Source of the DNA: Candidatus Hydrogenedentota bacterium | Lineage (GTDB): Bacteria; Hydrogenedentota; Hydrogenedentia; Hydrogenedentales; SLHB01 | NCBI GenBank assembly: GCA_022706165.1 | Contig: JAKJDA010000074.1 | Coordinates: 2,103-9,586, forward strand | Length of the DNA: 7,484 nt | Direction of reading: 5' to 3' | Part shown: one piece after another, positions 1 to 7,020 of the stretch | Position numbering within the stretch: position 1 is the first letter of the stretch | Layout: each line of letters opens with the position of its first letter | The notes under the pieces: generated by a model | The model's database searches: none | Told to the model about the DNA's origin: nothing | Seen by the model: only the letters and a program-made list of their open reading frames with translations | Position numbers and translations under genes: made by a program

Positions 1-270
1 CCGACGCAATCTGGTCTGCGGCTTCTCGCTGAGGCCGCGGCCATGTTGCGCGGGGCGGGATACGCGATCGTGAACGTGGACGCGAACATTGTGGCGCAGC
101 GTCCGAAACTGAACCCGCATATCGACAGCATGCGGCAAAACATCGCCGCGTGCCTGGGACTTCCCGTGGATCGCGTCTCCGTGAAGGCCAAGACGAACGA
201 GGAAGTCGGACCGGAAGGGCGTGGCGAAGCCATCAGCGCGCAGGCCGTGGCGCTGGTGAACAAAGCATGA
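1..270 (+). CDS. ispF: IspF, 2-C-methyl-D-erythritol 2,4-cyclodiphosphate synthase (5' truncated)
   Basis: This is the C-terminal 89 residues of IspF, the MEP-pathway enzyme that cyclises 4-diphosphocytidyl-methylerythritol 2-phosphate to the 2,4-cyclodiphosphate with release of CMP. The frame is open from the first base ([16 protein letters not shown]), so the start and the N-terminal metal-binding region lie outside the window. Family hallmarks seen are [17 protein letters not shown], the segment that forms a central strand and helix of the trimer, and the C-terminal [17 protein letters not shown] followed by AQAVALV. The family usually reads close to KATTTEGLGFTGRGEGI there, so TNEE replaces the common TTE. 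Full-length IspF is about 155-160 residues, so a little over half is present. An internal ATG at 43 would give a 75-residue protein but is not a believable start. tlyA follows after 109 bases in which I see no clear gene, terminator or promoter. Confidence 0.93.
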   Translation, partial: PTQSGLRLLAEAAAMLRGAGYAIVNVDANIVAQRPKLNPHIDSMRQNIAACLGLPVDRVSVKAKTNEEVGPEGRGEAISAQAVALVNKA

Positions 271-379
271 CCTTCTTCGCCCACTTCCTTTGAAACTAAT
301 TGTTTTCGTTCTCTTTTCAGGACAGTTAGGGCACTGGGCAGCGCAGGCTCTTTGCCGATAGTAGCGAGAACCCGCACGC

Positions 380-1129
380 GTGGACAGAGAACGTCTCGAC
401 ATATTGGTTCAGCGCCGGCTCGGCGTAACCCGATCGCATGCGCAAGGACTCATTCAGACCGGGAGGGTGTTCGGCCAGGACGGCCAAAAGCTCGACAAGC
501 CCGGCGCGCGTCTCGATGTCCATGCCGCGCTGGAAATTCGCGACGATGCGCGGTTCGTGAGCCGGGGCGGCGAGAAACTCGAAGCGGCGTTGGAGTCCTT
601 CCCGGTTTGCGTCGAAGCGGCCATCGCGATCGATGTCGGCGCGTCGACGGGCGGTTTCACCGATTGCCTGCTGCAGCGCGGCGCGGCGCGGGTGTATGCC
701 GTCGACGTCGGCTATGGCCAGTTGGCGTGGAGACTGCGGCAAGACCCGCGCGTCGTCGTGATGGAGCGCACCAATATCCGCGCCGTAACGCCCGATAGTC
801 TGCCCGAACAGCCCAATCTTTTTGTTGCGGACTGCTCCTTCATCTCTCTACGTCTCGTACTGCCTCCTTTGCGCGATCTGTTGGCGCCAGGCGCGGAAGG
901 AATCGTGCTTATCAAGCCCCAATTCGAGGCGGGCCGCAACCTCGTCGGCAAGGGCGGGGTCGTGCGCGATCCAAGCGTGCATGAACAGGTTATCCAAGAG
1001 GTGATCGCCGCAGCCGAGGGGCTCGGATTTACGCCCCTGGGCGTCGTCCCTTCTCCCTTGCTGGGACCCGCAGGCAACAAAGAGTTCCTCGCGCACCTGC
1101 GTCTACAGAGCATACAGAGCAAAACTTGA
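380..1129 (+). CDS. tlyA: TlyA family rRNA (cytidine-2'-O)-methyltransferase
   Basis: This 249-residue protein has the TlyA layout. An S4 RNA-binding domain (about residues 3-60, RLDILVQRRLG then LIQTGRVFGQDG) is followed by an FtsJ/RrmJ-type SAM methyltransferase domain from about residue 62. The SAM site is DVGASTGGFTD (85-95), and DVGYGQLAW (109-117) is a TlyA signature. The K-D-K-E tetrad is visible at K66 (RGGEKL), D151 (DCSFISL), K179 (LIKPQFE) and E235 (GNKEFL). Known TlyA enzymes methylate cytidines of 23S and, in type II, also 16S rRNA, affecting capreomycin sensitivity. The short ends and ARFV instead of the RxWV linker suggest type I (inference). Only the GTG at 380 can serve as start, because a TAG lies in frame at 362-364. 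Its SD (GAGAA) is weak. The last eight residues (LQSIQSKT) come from a 9-bp tandem repeat. Confidence 0.93.
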   Translation: MDRERLDILVQRRLGVTRSHAQGLIQTGRVFGQDGQKLDKPGARLDVHAALEIRDDARFVSRGGEKLEAALESFPVCVEAAIAIDVGASTGGFTDCLLQRGAARVYAVDVGYGQLAWRLRQDPRVVVMERTNIRAVTPDSLPEQPNLFVADCSFISLRLVLPPLRDLLAPGAEGIVLIKPQFEAGRNLVGKGGVVRDPSVHEQVIQEVIAAAEGLGFTPLGVVPSPLLGPAGNKEFLAHLRLQSIQSKT

Positions 1130-1140
1130 TGGCGGCGCCT

Positions 1141-1171
1141 TTGTGTCGCGCCTTCCGGTTCATGCTACAAT
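1141..1171 (+). promoter_or_regulatory. Candidate sigma-70-type promoter of recN
   Basis: TGCTACAAT at 1163-1171 combines an extended -10 TGn with TACAAT, one mismatch from TATAAT. A weak -35 candidate, TTGTGT, lies at 1141-1146 with a 19-bp spacer, slightly long but tolerated with an extended -10. It sits in the 79-nt gap between tlyA and recN, 38 nt before the recN start, so recN and the genes behind it may be transcribed separately from tlyA. No LexA-type operator is recognisable, although such sites vary by phylum. Confidence 0.4.
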
Positions 1172-1193
1172 CGTGCCGCGTTGGCTATTTGTC

Positions 1194-1199
1194 GAGGGG
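1194..1199 (+). promoter_or_regulatory. Shine-Dalgarno that fixes the recN start
   Basis: GAGGGG lies 9 nt before ATG 1209. The first in-frame start codon, GTG 1143, has no such site and would add 22 residues not found in RecN, so this site decides the start. Confidence 0.6.
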
Positions 1200-1208
1200 T
1201 GGACTGGA

Positions 1209-2876
1209 ATGCTCGAGACGCTTCGGATAACAAATTACGCGCTCATCGATCAACTCGAGGTCGATTTCTCGCAGGGTTTTAACGTATTGACGGGGGAAAC
1301 CGGAGCCGGAAAGTCGATCATCATCGGCGCGCTCAATCTGGCGCTGGGCGCGCGCGCTTCCGCGGATACGGTGCGCGATGGTTCCGCAAAAGCTGGCGTG
1401 GACGCGGTGTTTCGCATCGAGTCGCCATCACGACGTCTGGCGGCGCTTCTCGCGGAAAACGCCATCGAGATTGAACGGGGCGAGCTCCTCTTGACGCGAA
1501 CGATCGCTCCGGACGGTCGCAGCCGCGCCTATGTGAATGGAAGCCTTGTGCCTATCTCGGCACTTGCGGCCATCGGCGATGAACTCGTCGACATCCACGG
1601 CCAGCACGAACACCAATCGCTCATGAAGATAGACCGCCAACTCGATCTTCTCGACGCATACGCCGACGTTGAAAAGGACGTGGCCGATATCGCCAACGGC
1701 GTTGCGCATTTGCGCGAAATGGACCGCGCCATCGCCGCGTTGGAGACGGATGATCGGGAACGGGCGCGGCGCGTCGAGTTCCTTCGTTTCGAGATCGGCG
1801 AGATCGACGCGGCGGGCCTTGCGCCGGGCGAAGAAGAGACTCTGCGGACGCGCCGCAATCTCATCACCAACGCTGAAAAGATATGCAACCTTGCCTCGGC
1901 GGCCTATGCCTCGCTCTATGACTTGGACGGGGCCGCGGCAATCGACCTCATCGACGCGGCCGCGCGCAGCCTGGAAGAATTGGCGGCGATGGATGAATCG
2001 TTTGGGGCTGTTTGCCAACAGCTTTTGTCGGCGCGCGCCACGATCGAAGAGGCGAGTTCCGAGGTGCGCGGGTTTTCCGATCGGATCGAATTCGATGCGG
2101 CCGAACTCGAAACGCTCAACCAGCGGATCGCGCAGATTGGGGCCCTTAAGCGCAAGTATGGCGACTCCATCGATGCGATCCTGGAGTATCGCGACAAGGC
2201 AATCCAAGAGGTCGAGTCGTACGAAAAGCGCGACGAAAAACTTGCCGACATGCGCCGCGCTCGAAGCCTGCTCCAGAATGATCTTGTGCAACAGGCGCAG
2301 GAGACCTCGCGGAAACGCATCGCTGCGGCGCGCACCCTCGACAAGAAAGTCTCTGCGAACCTGCAGGAACTTGGGATGAAGGGCGGGAAATTTCAGACGC
2401 GCGTTGAACCCGTCGAACTATGTGCGAACGGCATCGACAGAATTGAGTTCATGCTTGCCGCGAATCCCGGCGAAAAGCCTAAACCGCTGCGGCTCGTGGC
2501 GTCTGGAGGCGAGATGTCCCGTGTCATGCTTGCGCTCAAGGCGGTGTTTGCGGGCGCCGACAAGATTCCCTCGCTCATCTTCGACGAGATCGACGCGGGC
2601 GTGGGCGGCGGGGTGGCCGTCCAGGTCGCAAAGAAACTGCGCGACTTGGCGCAATCGCACCAGGTCCTCTGCGTCACGCACCTTGCCCAAATCGCCGCTG
2701 CGGCAAAGGCTCATTATCATGTCGCAAAGCTGGCGCAAAACGGGCGTACGGCCACAACCCTCGCGCGCATCGACAAGGACCAGCGCGTCGGCGAGCTCGC
2801 GCGCCTTCTGGACGGATCTGTCTCCGATCTTAGCATGCGTCACGCTCGCGCGCTTCTTAAGGAAGCCTCGGCATAG
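1209..2876 (+). CDS. recN: RecN, SMC-like DNA double-strand break repair ATPase
   Basis: RecN is an SMC-like ATPase that gathers at double-strand breaks and promotes cohesion and RecA-dependent repair. The 555 residues match E. coli RecN (553). The N-terminus LRITNYALIDQLEVDF is typical and leads into Walker A GETGAGKS (29-36). The QHEHQSL segment and long charged coiled-coil arms fill the middle (about 150-370). The C-terminal half of the ATPase has signature SGGEMSR (432-438), Walker B SLIFDE with D459 and E460, D-loop DAGVGGG, and switch THLAQ with H491. All key residues are present. ATG 1209 was chosen over GTG 1143 because family homology begins exactly there and a good SD precedes it. 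A candidate promoter lies upstream. A small ORF and radC follow, giving a repair-themed stretch. The tlyA-recN order is conserved in many bacteria. Confidence 0.97.
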   Translation: MLETLRITNYALIDQLEVDFSQGFNVLTGETGAGKSIIIGALNLALGARASADTVRDGSAKAGVDAVFRIESPSRRLAALLAENAIEIERGELLLTRTIAPDGRSRAYVNGSLVPISALAAIGDELVDIHGQHEHQSLMKIDRQLDLLDAYADVEKDVADIANGVAHLREMDRAIAALETDDRERARRVEFLRFEIGEIDAAGLAPGEEETLRTRRNLITNAEKICNLASAAYASLYDLDGAAAIDLIDAAARSLEELAAMDESFGAVCQQLLSARATIEEASSEVRGFSDRIEFDAAELETLNQRIAQIGALKRKYGDSIDAILEYRDKAIQEVESYEKRDEKLADMRRARSLLQNDLVQQAQETSRKRIAAARTLDKKVSANLQELGMKGGKFQTRVEPVELCANGIDRIEFMLAANPGEKPKPLRLVASGGEMSRVMLALKAVFAGADKIPSLIFDEIDAGVGGGVAVQVAKKLRDLAQSHQVLCVTHLAQIAAAAKAHYHVAKLAQNGRTATTLARIDKDQRVGELARLLDGSVSDLSMRHARALLKEASA

Positions 2877-2889
2877 CAGCCGTTCCGCA

Positions 2890-3012
2890 ATGCGCCTTCT
2901 TGGAAAACGAGTCCTTTTCGTGCGCGAAGGGTTTGCGTTTAGCGGCGTGATGCGGCAATATGACGGCGTGTTTCTTGCGGAGTGCATTGTGAAGAGGGGC
3001 CTGCCAAGGTGA
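2890..3012 (+). CDS. Small ORF (40 codons) coupled to radC, unrecognised
   Basis: An ATG at 2890 opens a 40-codon frame that ends in TGA at 3010-3012 and overlaps the radC start by four bases (GTGA). It fills most of the 132-nt gap between recN and radC. I do not recognise a family. The peptide reads LLGKRVLFVREG, then FSGVMRQYDG, then AECIVKRG. The spacing G..V..V..G..F.G.....D resembles the Sm1 motif of Sm/LSM-like beta barrels, but the chain is much shorter than a full Sm fold. Hand count gives 24 of 39 sense codons ending in G or C, in keeping with the coding neighbours. Against it: no SD stands before ATG 2890, and the frame merely runs on from an open frame inside recN. It may be a leader peptide that couples radC translation, or chance. 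Confidence 0.3.
   Translation: MRLLGKRVLFVREGFAFSGVMRQYDGVFLAECIVKRGLPR
2993..2999 (+). promoter_or_regulatory. Shine-Dalgarno that fixes the radC start
   Basis: AGAGGGG ends 9 nt before GTG 3009. It lies inside the frame of the longer alternative start (GTG 2982), which has no site of its own. This favours 3009. Confidence 0.55.
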
Positions 3013-3704
3013 AGCAACAGACATGGGTTTCCGCCATGCGCGAATTGCCGCCCGAGGAGAGGCCCCGGGAGCGGCTGAAGCGTCTCGGGCCGGAGGCGTT
3101 GCGCGATGCGGAATTGATTGCGGTCTTGTTTCGCACCGGCACGCGCGAATATGGCGCGGTGGCGCTTGCGGACAAGGTGGTGGGGCATTTCGGCGGCTTG
3201 CGGCGGCTTGGTCAAGCCTCGCTGGAGGAACTCCAACAGGTCAAGGGTTTGGGCGGGGTCAAGGCAATTGAGATCAAGGCCGCCCTCGAGTTGGGAAAGC
3301 GATTGGCCGTTCACACAGAAAATCAGCGGCCGCGCATCAAGAGCGCCGAGGATGTCGTCCGGCTCCTCATGGTGCCGTTCAAGGAATGCGAGACGGAACA
3401 GTTCAAGTGCTTGCTGCTTAACGCAAAGAACGAGGTTCAGCGCGTCGTTGATGTAGCGAGCGGCGGCCTCGACGCCACTCTGGCGATGCCGCGTGATGTG
3501 TTTCGCATGGCGATTCGCGACGGCGCGGGCGGCGTGATTGTATGTCATAACCATCCGAGCGGCGATCCGGAGCCGAGCAGGGAGGATGTGGATTTGACCA
3601 AGCGCTTGTCGCAGGCGGCGGATATTCTCGGCTTGCGCATGCTTGACCATATCGTCTTCGGCGATGGACGATTTGTGAGTCTGAAGGAAAGAGGTTTGAT
3701 GTGA
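3009..3704 (+). CDS. radC: RadC family JAMM/MPN domain protein
   Basis: This 231-residue protein has the usual RadC layout. The N-terminus MRELPPEERPRERLKRLG and LRDAELIAVLFRTGT is typical. A helix-hairpin-helix lies at about 72-98 (LEELQQVKGLGGVKAIEIKAA), and a C-terminal JAMM metal site has E132 (NAKNEV) and HNHPSGDPEPSREDVD, giving H180, H182, S190 and D193. The motif is intact, so a Zn-dependent hydrolase site is expected, but no activity is firmly established for RadC and the old repair assignment is in doubt. The start at GTG 3009 has a good SD. GTG 2982 and ATG 3036 are in-frame alternatives. The start overlaps the stop of the small ORF, and the radC stop overlaps the psd start, both as GTGA. 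Placement between recN and psd looks chromosomal rather than mobile, unlike many radC copies on islands. Confidence 0.95.
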   Translation: MKQQTWVSAMRELPPEERPRERLKRLGPEALRDAELIAVLFRTGTREYGAVALADKVVGHFGGLRRLGQASLEELQQVKGLGGVKAIEIKAALELGKRLAVHTENQRPRIKSAEDVVRLLMVPFKECETEQFKCLLLNAKNEVQRVVDVASGGLDATLAMPRDVFRMAIRDGAGGVIVCHNHPSGDPEPSREDVDLTKRLSQAADILGLRMLDHIVFGDGRFVSLKERGLM

Positions 3705-4351
3705 AGCAACCGTTCAGTGCATGGCGGCAAGGCGCCCCCTATTACGCGCCGGTGGTGGTGTGTGGACTTGTTTTCCTGAATTTTGGAGATGGCGGATGGG
3801 TTTCTTGGGCTGGGGGACTCGTCATCCTGTTCGGCCTTTATATCCTTTTCTTTTTTCGCGACCCTGTTCGCGCGATCACCGCGGCGGAGAATGAGGTGGT
3901 GAGCCCCGCGGATGGCACGATTGTCGGCATCGATCCGCTAGAGGACAGTCCGCATTATGACGGTCCCTGCATCCGCGTCTCGATTTTTCTTTCGGTGTTC
4001 AATGTGCACGTCAACCGCGCGCCATTCTCCGGATCCGTGCGCAGCATCGACTACAAGCCGGGCCAATTCTTGAATGCGATGAACCCGGCGAGTTCCGAGC
4101 GCAACGAGTCGAACACGGTGCGCCTCGACACGCAGCATGGGCTCATGACCGTTCGGCAGATATCCGGATTGATTGCGCGGCGCATCGTATGCGCGGCTTC
4201 GGCGGGCGACACGCTCGCCAAGGGGCAGAAATTCGGCATGATCAAGTTCGGATCGCGCACCGAGTTGTATTTGGCTCCGACTGCCGAGATCGTGGTCGCG
4301 ATGCGCGAGAAGGTTCGCGCGGGCGCGACGTGCATCGCCCGCATGAGGTAG
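3701..4351 (+). CDS. psd: Phosphatidylserine decarboxylase proenzyme, short type
   Basis: This enzyme decarboxylates phosphatidylserine to phosphatidylethanolamine at the inner membrane with a pyruvoyl group made by self-cleavage. Its 216 residues match the short Psd subfamily rather than the 322-residue E. coli form. Two hydrophobic segments (about 14-28 and 35-52) anchor the N-terminus. Then come VSPADG with D71, FNVHVNRAP with H103, and KFGSRTELY with the expected cleavage between G184 and S185. The FGS triplet replaces LGST of E. coli, as is usual in this subfamily. GTG 3701 overlaps the radC stop by four bases (GTGA), and GAGG at 3691-3694 stands 6 nt before it, so translation is probably coupled to radC. 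pssA, which supplies the substrate, begins 12 nt downstream. All residues needed for processing and catalysis are visible. Confidence 0.96.
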   Translation: MKQPFSAWRQGAPYYAPVVVCGLVFLNFGDGGWVSWAGGLVILFGLYILFFFRDPVRAITAAENEVVSPADGTIVGIDPLEDSPHYDGPCIRVSIFLSVFNVHVNRAPFSGSVRSIDYKPGQFLNAMNPASSERNESNTVRLDTQHGLMTVRQISGLIARRIVCAASAGDTLAKGQKFGMIKFGSRTELYLAPTAEIVVAMREKVRAGATCIARMR

Positions 4352-4363
4352 ATATCTGAGGCC

Positions 4364-5266
4364 ATGTTCCGGTTTCACGAGGAAAAGCCCGCGTTTGAAC
4401 CCGAAGGGGATAGGCGCGAGGATGCAAGGGAGGCCATGAAAAGAATCCGTTTCAAGCGCAGACGCAGGAGACTATCGCGCAATCCCATCAACGTTCTGGC
4501 GAGCGCCATCACGTTGTTGAACGTGTATTTCGGCGTTGCAAGCATTTTTGCAGGAGTCAATGGGGACTACGCAAAGGCGGCGTACTACATTCTTCTCGCC
4601 ATCATCATGGATATGCTCGACGGTTCCGTCGCGCGCATGACGCACAGCGTGTCCGAATTCGGCAAACAGCTCGATAGCTTGAGCGATGTCGTGTCGTTCG
4701 GCGTCGCGCCGGCCGTCCTCATCTATAGCGACTATCTCGCCGTGGACAAGGGCATGAAGTCGATGTATAGCCATACCGGCGCGGTCATTGCGAGCATTTT
4801 CGTGATTTGCGGGGCGCTTCGCTTGGCGCGGTACAATACGTTTCAGAGCGAGATGCGCGACTACTTCGTCGGTCTGCCCATACCCGCCGCAGGGGGGACG
4901 GTTGCGGCTTTTGTGTTGTTCATGCACTATTTCGAACTGAACGTGGCTTTCTGGACGCTGGGACCGCTCACGTTGGCATTGGCGTATCTCATGGTGAGCA
5001 CGGTCCGTTATCCCAAGGACAAAATGAAGCAGTTTGTCTTGGCTCCGCGCAATGCGTTCCGGCTTTTGGTCGTGTTTGCCGCAGCCCTCGCGCTGGTGCG
5101 GTTTGCGATGGACAAATCTCCCGCGACCGTGCTCTTTCCCGTGGCCGCCCTGTACGTGCTGTTTGGCATTGGGTTTGAAGTTTACCATCGATTCGTGCTG
5201 CGCCCTGCTCCAACGGCTTCGCCATCTTCCGAAGATCCCCCATCGCCGCCTTCGGGCGCCCTCTGA
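4364..5266 (+). CDS. pssA: CDP-diacylglycerol-serine O-phosphatidyltransferase, type II
   Basis: This integral membrane enzyme transfers phosphatidyl from CDP-diacylglycerol to serine, giving phosphatidylserine and CMP for Psd encoded just upstream. The CDP-alcohol phosphotransferase motif DG(x2)AR(x8)G(x3)D(x3)D is perfect: D86, G87, A90, R91, G100, D104, D108. LPIPAAGG (161-168) is characteristic of PssA. About seven or eight hydrophobic segments run from residue 42 to 275. A charged N-terminus with the run RFKRRRRRLSRN and a Pro/Ser-rich tail (PSSEDPPSPPSG) flank the core. The start is uncertain. ATG 4364 gives 300 residues and ATG 4436 gives 276, and both are preceded by the same 9-mer GAGGCCATG, with the SD only 2 nt from the ATG. 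The stop TGA (5264-5266) touches the stop of the convergent transporter gene. Confidence 0.95.
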   Translation: MFRFHEEKPAFEPEGDRREDAREAMKRIRFKRRRRRLSRNPINVLASAITLLNVYFGVASIFAGVNGDYAKAAYYILLAIIMDMLDGSVARMTHSVSEFGKQLDSLSDVVSFGVAPAVLIYSDYLAVDKGMKSMYSHTGAVIASIFVICGALRLARYNTFQSEMRDYFVGLPIPAAGGTVAAFVLFMHYFELNVAFWTLGPLTLALAYLMVSTVRYPKDKMKQFVLAPRNAFRLLVVFAAALALVRFAMDKSPATVLFPVAALYVLFGIGFEVYHRFVLRPAPTASPSSEDPPSPPSGAL

Positions 5267-6496
5267 TCATTCCCGATCGGCTGGGGCGTCCTGTCGATAC
5301 AAAGCCGACCGTTTATAGCGGTTCAGCGCTTCCGTCACAAACACCTTAAGGACGGCGGCAATCGGCACGGCCAACAGGAGACCCAAAAAACCAAAGGTCT
5401 GCCCAAATACCAGCACCGCAAGGATTACCCATACGGGATGCAGGCCGACCTTTTGGCCGACGATGCGCGGCGTGAGAACGTTCCCCTCCAAGGCCTGCGC
5501 AATGGCGAACGTCGCCAGAACGCCCACGATATGACCGTCCACCCCGTGCTGCACCAAGGTAAGCGCGCCCGCGATCCCCATGGTCAGGATAAGCCCCAGG
5601 TAGGGAATGAACCCGGCCGCCATGCCAAGCAACGCGATGGGAATCGAAAAGGGAACGCCCGACAAAGTGAGGCCCGCGCCATACATCAGACCCAAGCACG
5701 CACATACGGCAAGTTGTCCGCGCAAAAAACCTTTGAGTTGCGCATCCACTTGGCGACAAAGGCGAAACGTGCCGTTGCGCCATCGGGGAGGCACAAGGTC
5801 GCCGATCCCCCGAACGATGCCGTCGAAATCGCTGAGCAGATAGCCCGCCACGAACGCGAACACGGCGAAATTCGCCAGAAACACGACGATATCGATGAAA
5901 AACGCGCCAACGCTGCGAACCGCATACGCCACGCTGACTCCTGCGGCAGCCGTGTAGCCCGCGGCCCGTCCAGCCAAGGAAACGGCATCGGCGAAACTGC
6001 GCAGGACTTCCCCTGCGTTCGCCCGAACCAGCGCGGCCGTTTTTTCGGCCATCACGCCCAAGAGATTCGACGGGGCGGCATCGGGAGCAATCCAGCCCGC
6101 AGTGCGCAATACCTCCTCCAGATGCAGCCATCGCAGCACGGATTCAACCCGCTGCGGAAGGCTCCCCCCTGGCCCGGTCGCCGCATTCACGGCCCACGCG
6201 CCGGCCGCGCGGACCAGTTCATCCGCTTGATGGATTAAACTGGGAATCAGGTATAACGGAACGGCAAGCGCCGCAACAATGCCAAGGACCGCCAGAAGGC
6301 TAATCGTAAAGGGACGGCGGACGCGTCTGCGTTCAAAAGCATCCACCACTGGATCGAGAATGTAGGCTGCGAAAAAGGCGAGCGCAAGGGGCGTCAGAAC
6401 CGGCATGAGCAAATAACACAACGCGCCCAGCAACACAAAGGCCGCCACCACGCCCAACGCGCGCACCCACGGATTCCGCAATACCGGATCAAGCAT
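5267..6496 (-). CDS. AI-2E family transporter (PerM/TqsA-like permease)
   Basis: This 409-residue polytopic membrane protein belongs to the AI-2E transporter family (old name UPF0118/DUF20), which includes E. coli TqsA, linked to autoinducer-2 export, and PerM. Substrates of most members are unknown, so none is inferred here. Hydrophobic segments lie at about 12-30, 34-50, 63-84, 198-222, 251-270, 273-298, 300-316 and 331-375. A soluble Ala-rich loop (about 86-195) follows the third, as is usual. The family signature near the C-terminus is intact: LTPRIVGQKVGLHPVWVIL, then FGFLGLLLAVPIAAVLKV. The start is backed by a very strong SD. It ends convergently on pssA with no spacer. The GxxExxY gene lies upstream on the same strand, 95 nt away, but the separate SD and differing character suggest no functional link. 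Confidence 0.93.
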   Translation of the reverse strand: MLDPVLRNPWVRALGVVAAFVLLGALCYLLMPVLTPLALAFFAAYILDPVVDAFERRRVRRPFTISLLAVLGIVAALAVPLYLIPSLIHQADELVRAAGAWAVNAATGPGGSLPQRVESVLRWLHLEEVLRTAGWIAPDAAPSNLLGVMAEKTAALVRANAGEVLRSFADAVSLAGRAAGYTAAAGVSVAYAVRSVGAFFIDIVVFLANFAVFAFVAGYLLSDFDGIVRGIGDLVPPRWRNGTFRLCRQVDAQLKGFLRGQLAVCACLGLMYGAGLTLSGVPFSIPIALLGMAAGFIPYLGLILTMGIAGALTLVQHGVDGHIVGVLATFAIAQALEGNVLTPRIVGQKVGLHPVWVILAVLVFGQTFGFLGLLLAVPIAAVLKVFVTEALNRYKRSALYRQDAPADRE

Positions 6497-6502
6497 TTAT
6501 CG

Positions 6503-6511
6503 CCTCCTCCC
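6503..6511 (-). promoter_or_regulatory. Strong Shine-Dalgarno of the AI-2E transporter gene
   Basis: Read on the - strand this is GGGAGGAGG, 6 nt before ATG 6496. It is the best ribosome binding site in the window and supports the chosen start. The gap up to 6591 holds only weak promoter-like hexamers, for example TTGCGT and TATCAC on the - strand. Confidence 0.7.
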
Positions 6512-6591
6512 GGATGTCCAACGTGATAGTCCGCATGATGCCATACGCAACAGGCCATATCCAACGCCACGGGAAGAATCAAGAATAAGAT

Positions 6592-6981
6592 TCAGAGTAC
6601 AAGGCGTTCGATACCGTCTTTGAGGCGGGTGACGTTGAAGTTGATGAGGAAGCCTAAACGGTTGCCGGACAGGCGAAGGTAAGTCAGCAATTGGGCGCGG
6701 TGGATGGGGAGGACGTTTTCGACAGCTTTCAATTCAAGAATGACCTTCCGCTCGACCCAGATATCGAGGCGATAGCCGGCGTCGATTTGTTCGCCGCCGT
6801 ACGTGATCGCCAAAGCCCTCTCGCACTCGAACGCGATGCCACTCTTCCTGAGTTCATGACACAAACACGCCTGATATGCCGACTCAAACAGACCCGATCC
6901 CAACTCACGATGCACCTTGAACGCACAATCCAACACCCGCGATCCGATGTCCTCCACGTCCTGCGGTATTGGCTCATGCAT
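6592..6981 (-). CDS. GxxExxY family protein (predicted PD-(D/E)XK fold)
   Basis: This 129-residue protein is a full-length member of the GxxExxY family. The name-giving motif is GLFESAY (G30, E33, Y36), preceded by the conserved helix VLDCAFKVHRELG. The PD-(D/E)XK-like core is D73 (YRLDIWV), then E83 and K85 (ILELKAVE), followed by HRAQLLTYLRLSG and the typical end GFLINFNVTRLKDGIERLVL. The family is placed in the PD-(D/E)XK nuclease superfamily by sequence (Pfam PDDEXK_3, from memory), but no function is established. All putative catalytic residues are present. The SD is weak (AAGGA, about 11 nt before ATG 6981). A large inverted repeat lies 39 nt upstream of the start, and repeats of this kind are often met next to such genes (impression from experience). 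It lies at the edge of a lower-GC accessory segment. Confidence 0.9.
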   Translation of the reverse strand: MHEPIPQDVEDIGSRVLDCAFKVHRELGSGLFESAYQACLCHELRKSGIAFECERALAITYGGEQIDAGYRLDIWVERKVILELKAVENVLPIHRAQLLTYLRLSGNRLGFLINFNVTRLKDGIERLVL

Positions 6982-7020
6982 TCTGCGAGTTTTCCTTTTT
7001 GTTTTGATCCGAGTTCCAAA

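Noticed and set aside
271..379. Promoter for tlyA in the ispF-tlyA gap
   Set aside because: There are TTG-containing hexamers (around 300), but no convincing -10 at proper spacing.
1143..1208. GTG 1143 as the recN start
   Set aside because: The 22 extra residues are not part of RecN, the codon overlaps the promoter candidate, and a good SD precedes ATG 1209.
1428..2291. 287-codon - strand frame inside recN
   Set aside because: It is a shadow of the recN coiled-coil region, with no SD and no domain pattern.
2418..3650. 410-codon open frame on the - strand across recN and radC
   Set aside because: It lies antisense to two clear genes with intact family motifs. GC-rich codon bias keeps this strand open. 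The translation is rich in Arg and His and matches no known pattern.
4472..5188. 238-codon - strand frame inside pssA
   Set aside because: It is a shadow of a gene with a perfect CDP-alcohol phosphotransferase motif. Its His/Gln/Arg-rich product is typical of antisense frames.
6576..6593. GAATC/GATTC hairpin at the GxxExxY stop codon as a terminator
   Set aside because: It has only 5 bp with an 8-nt A/T-rich loop, overlaps the stop codon and lacks a T-run. It is too weak to call.
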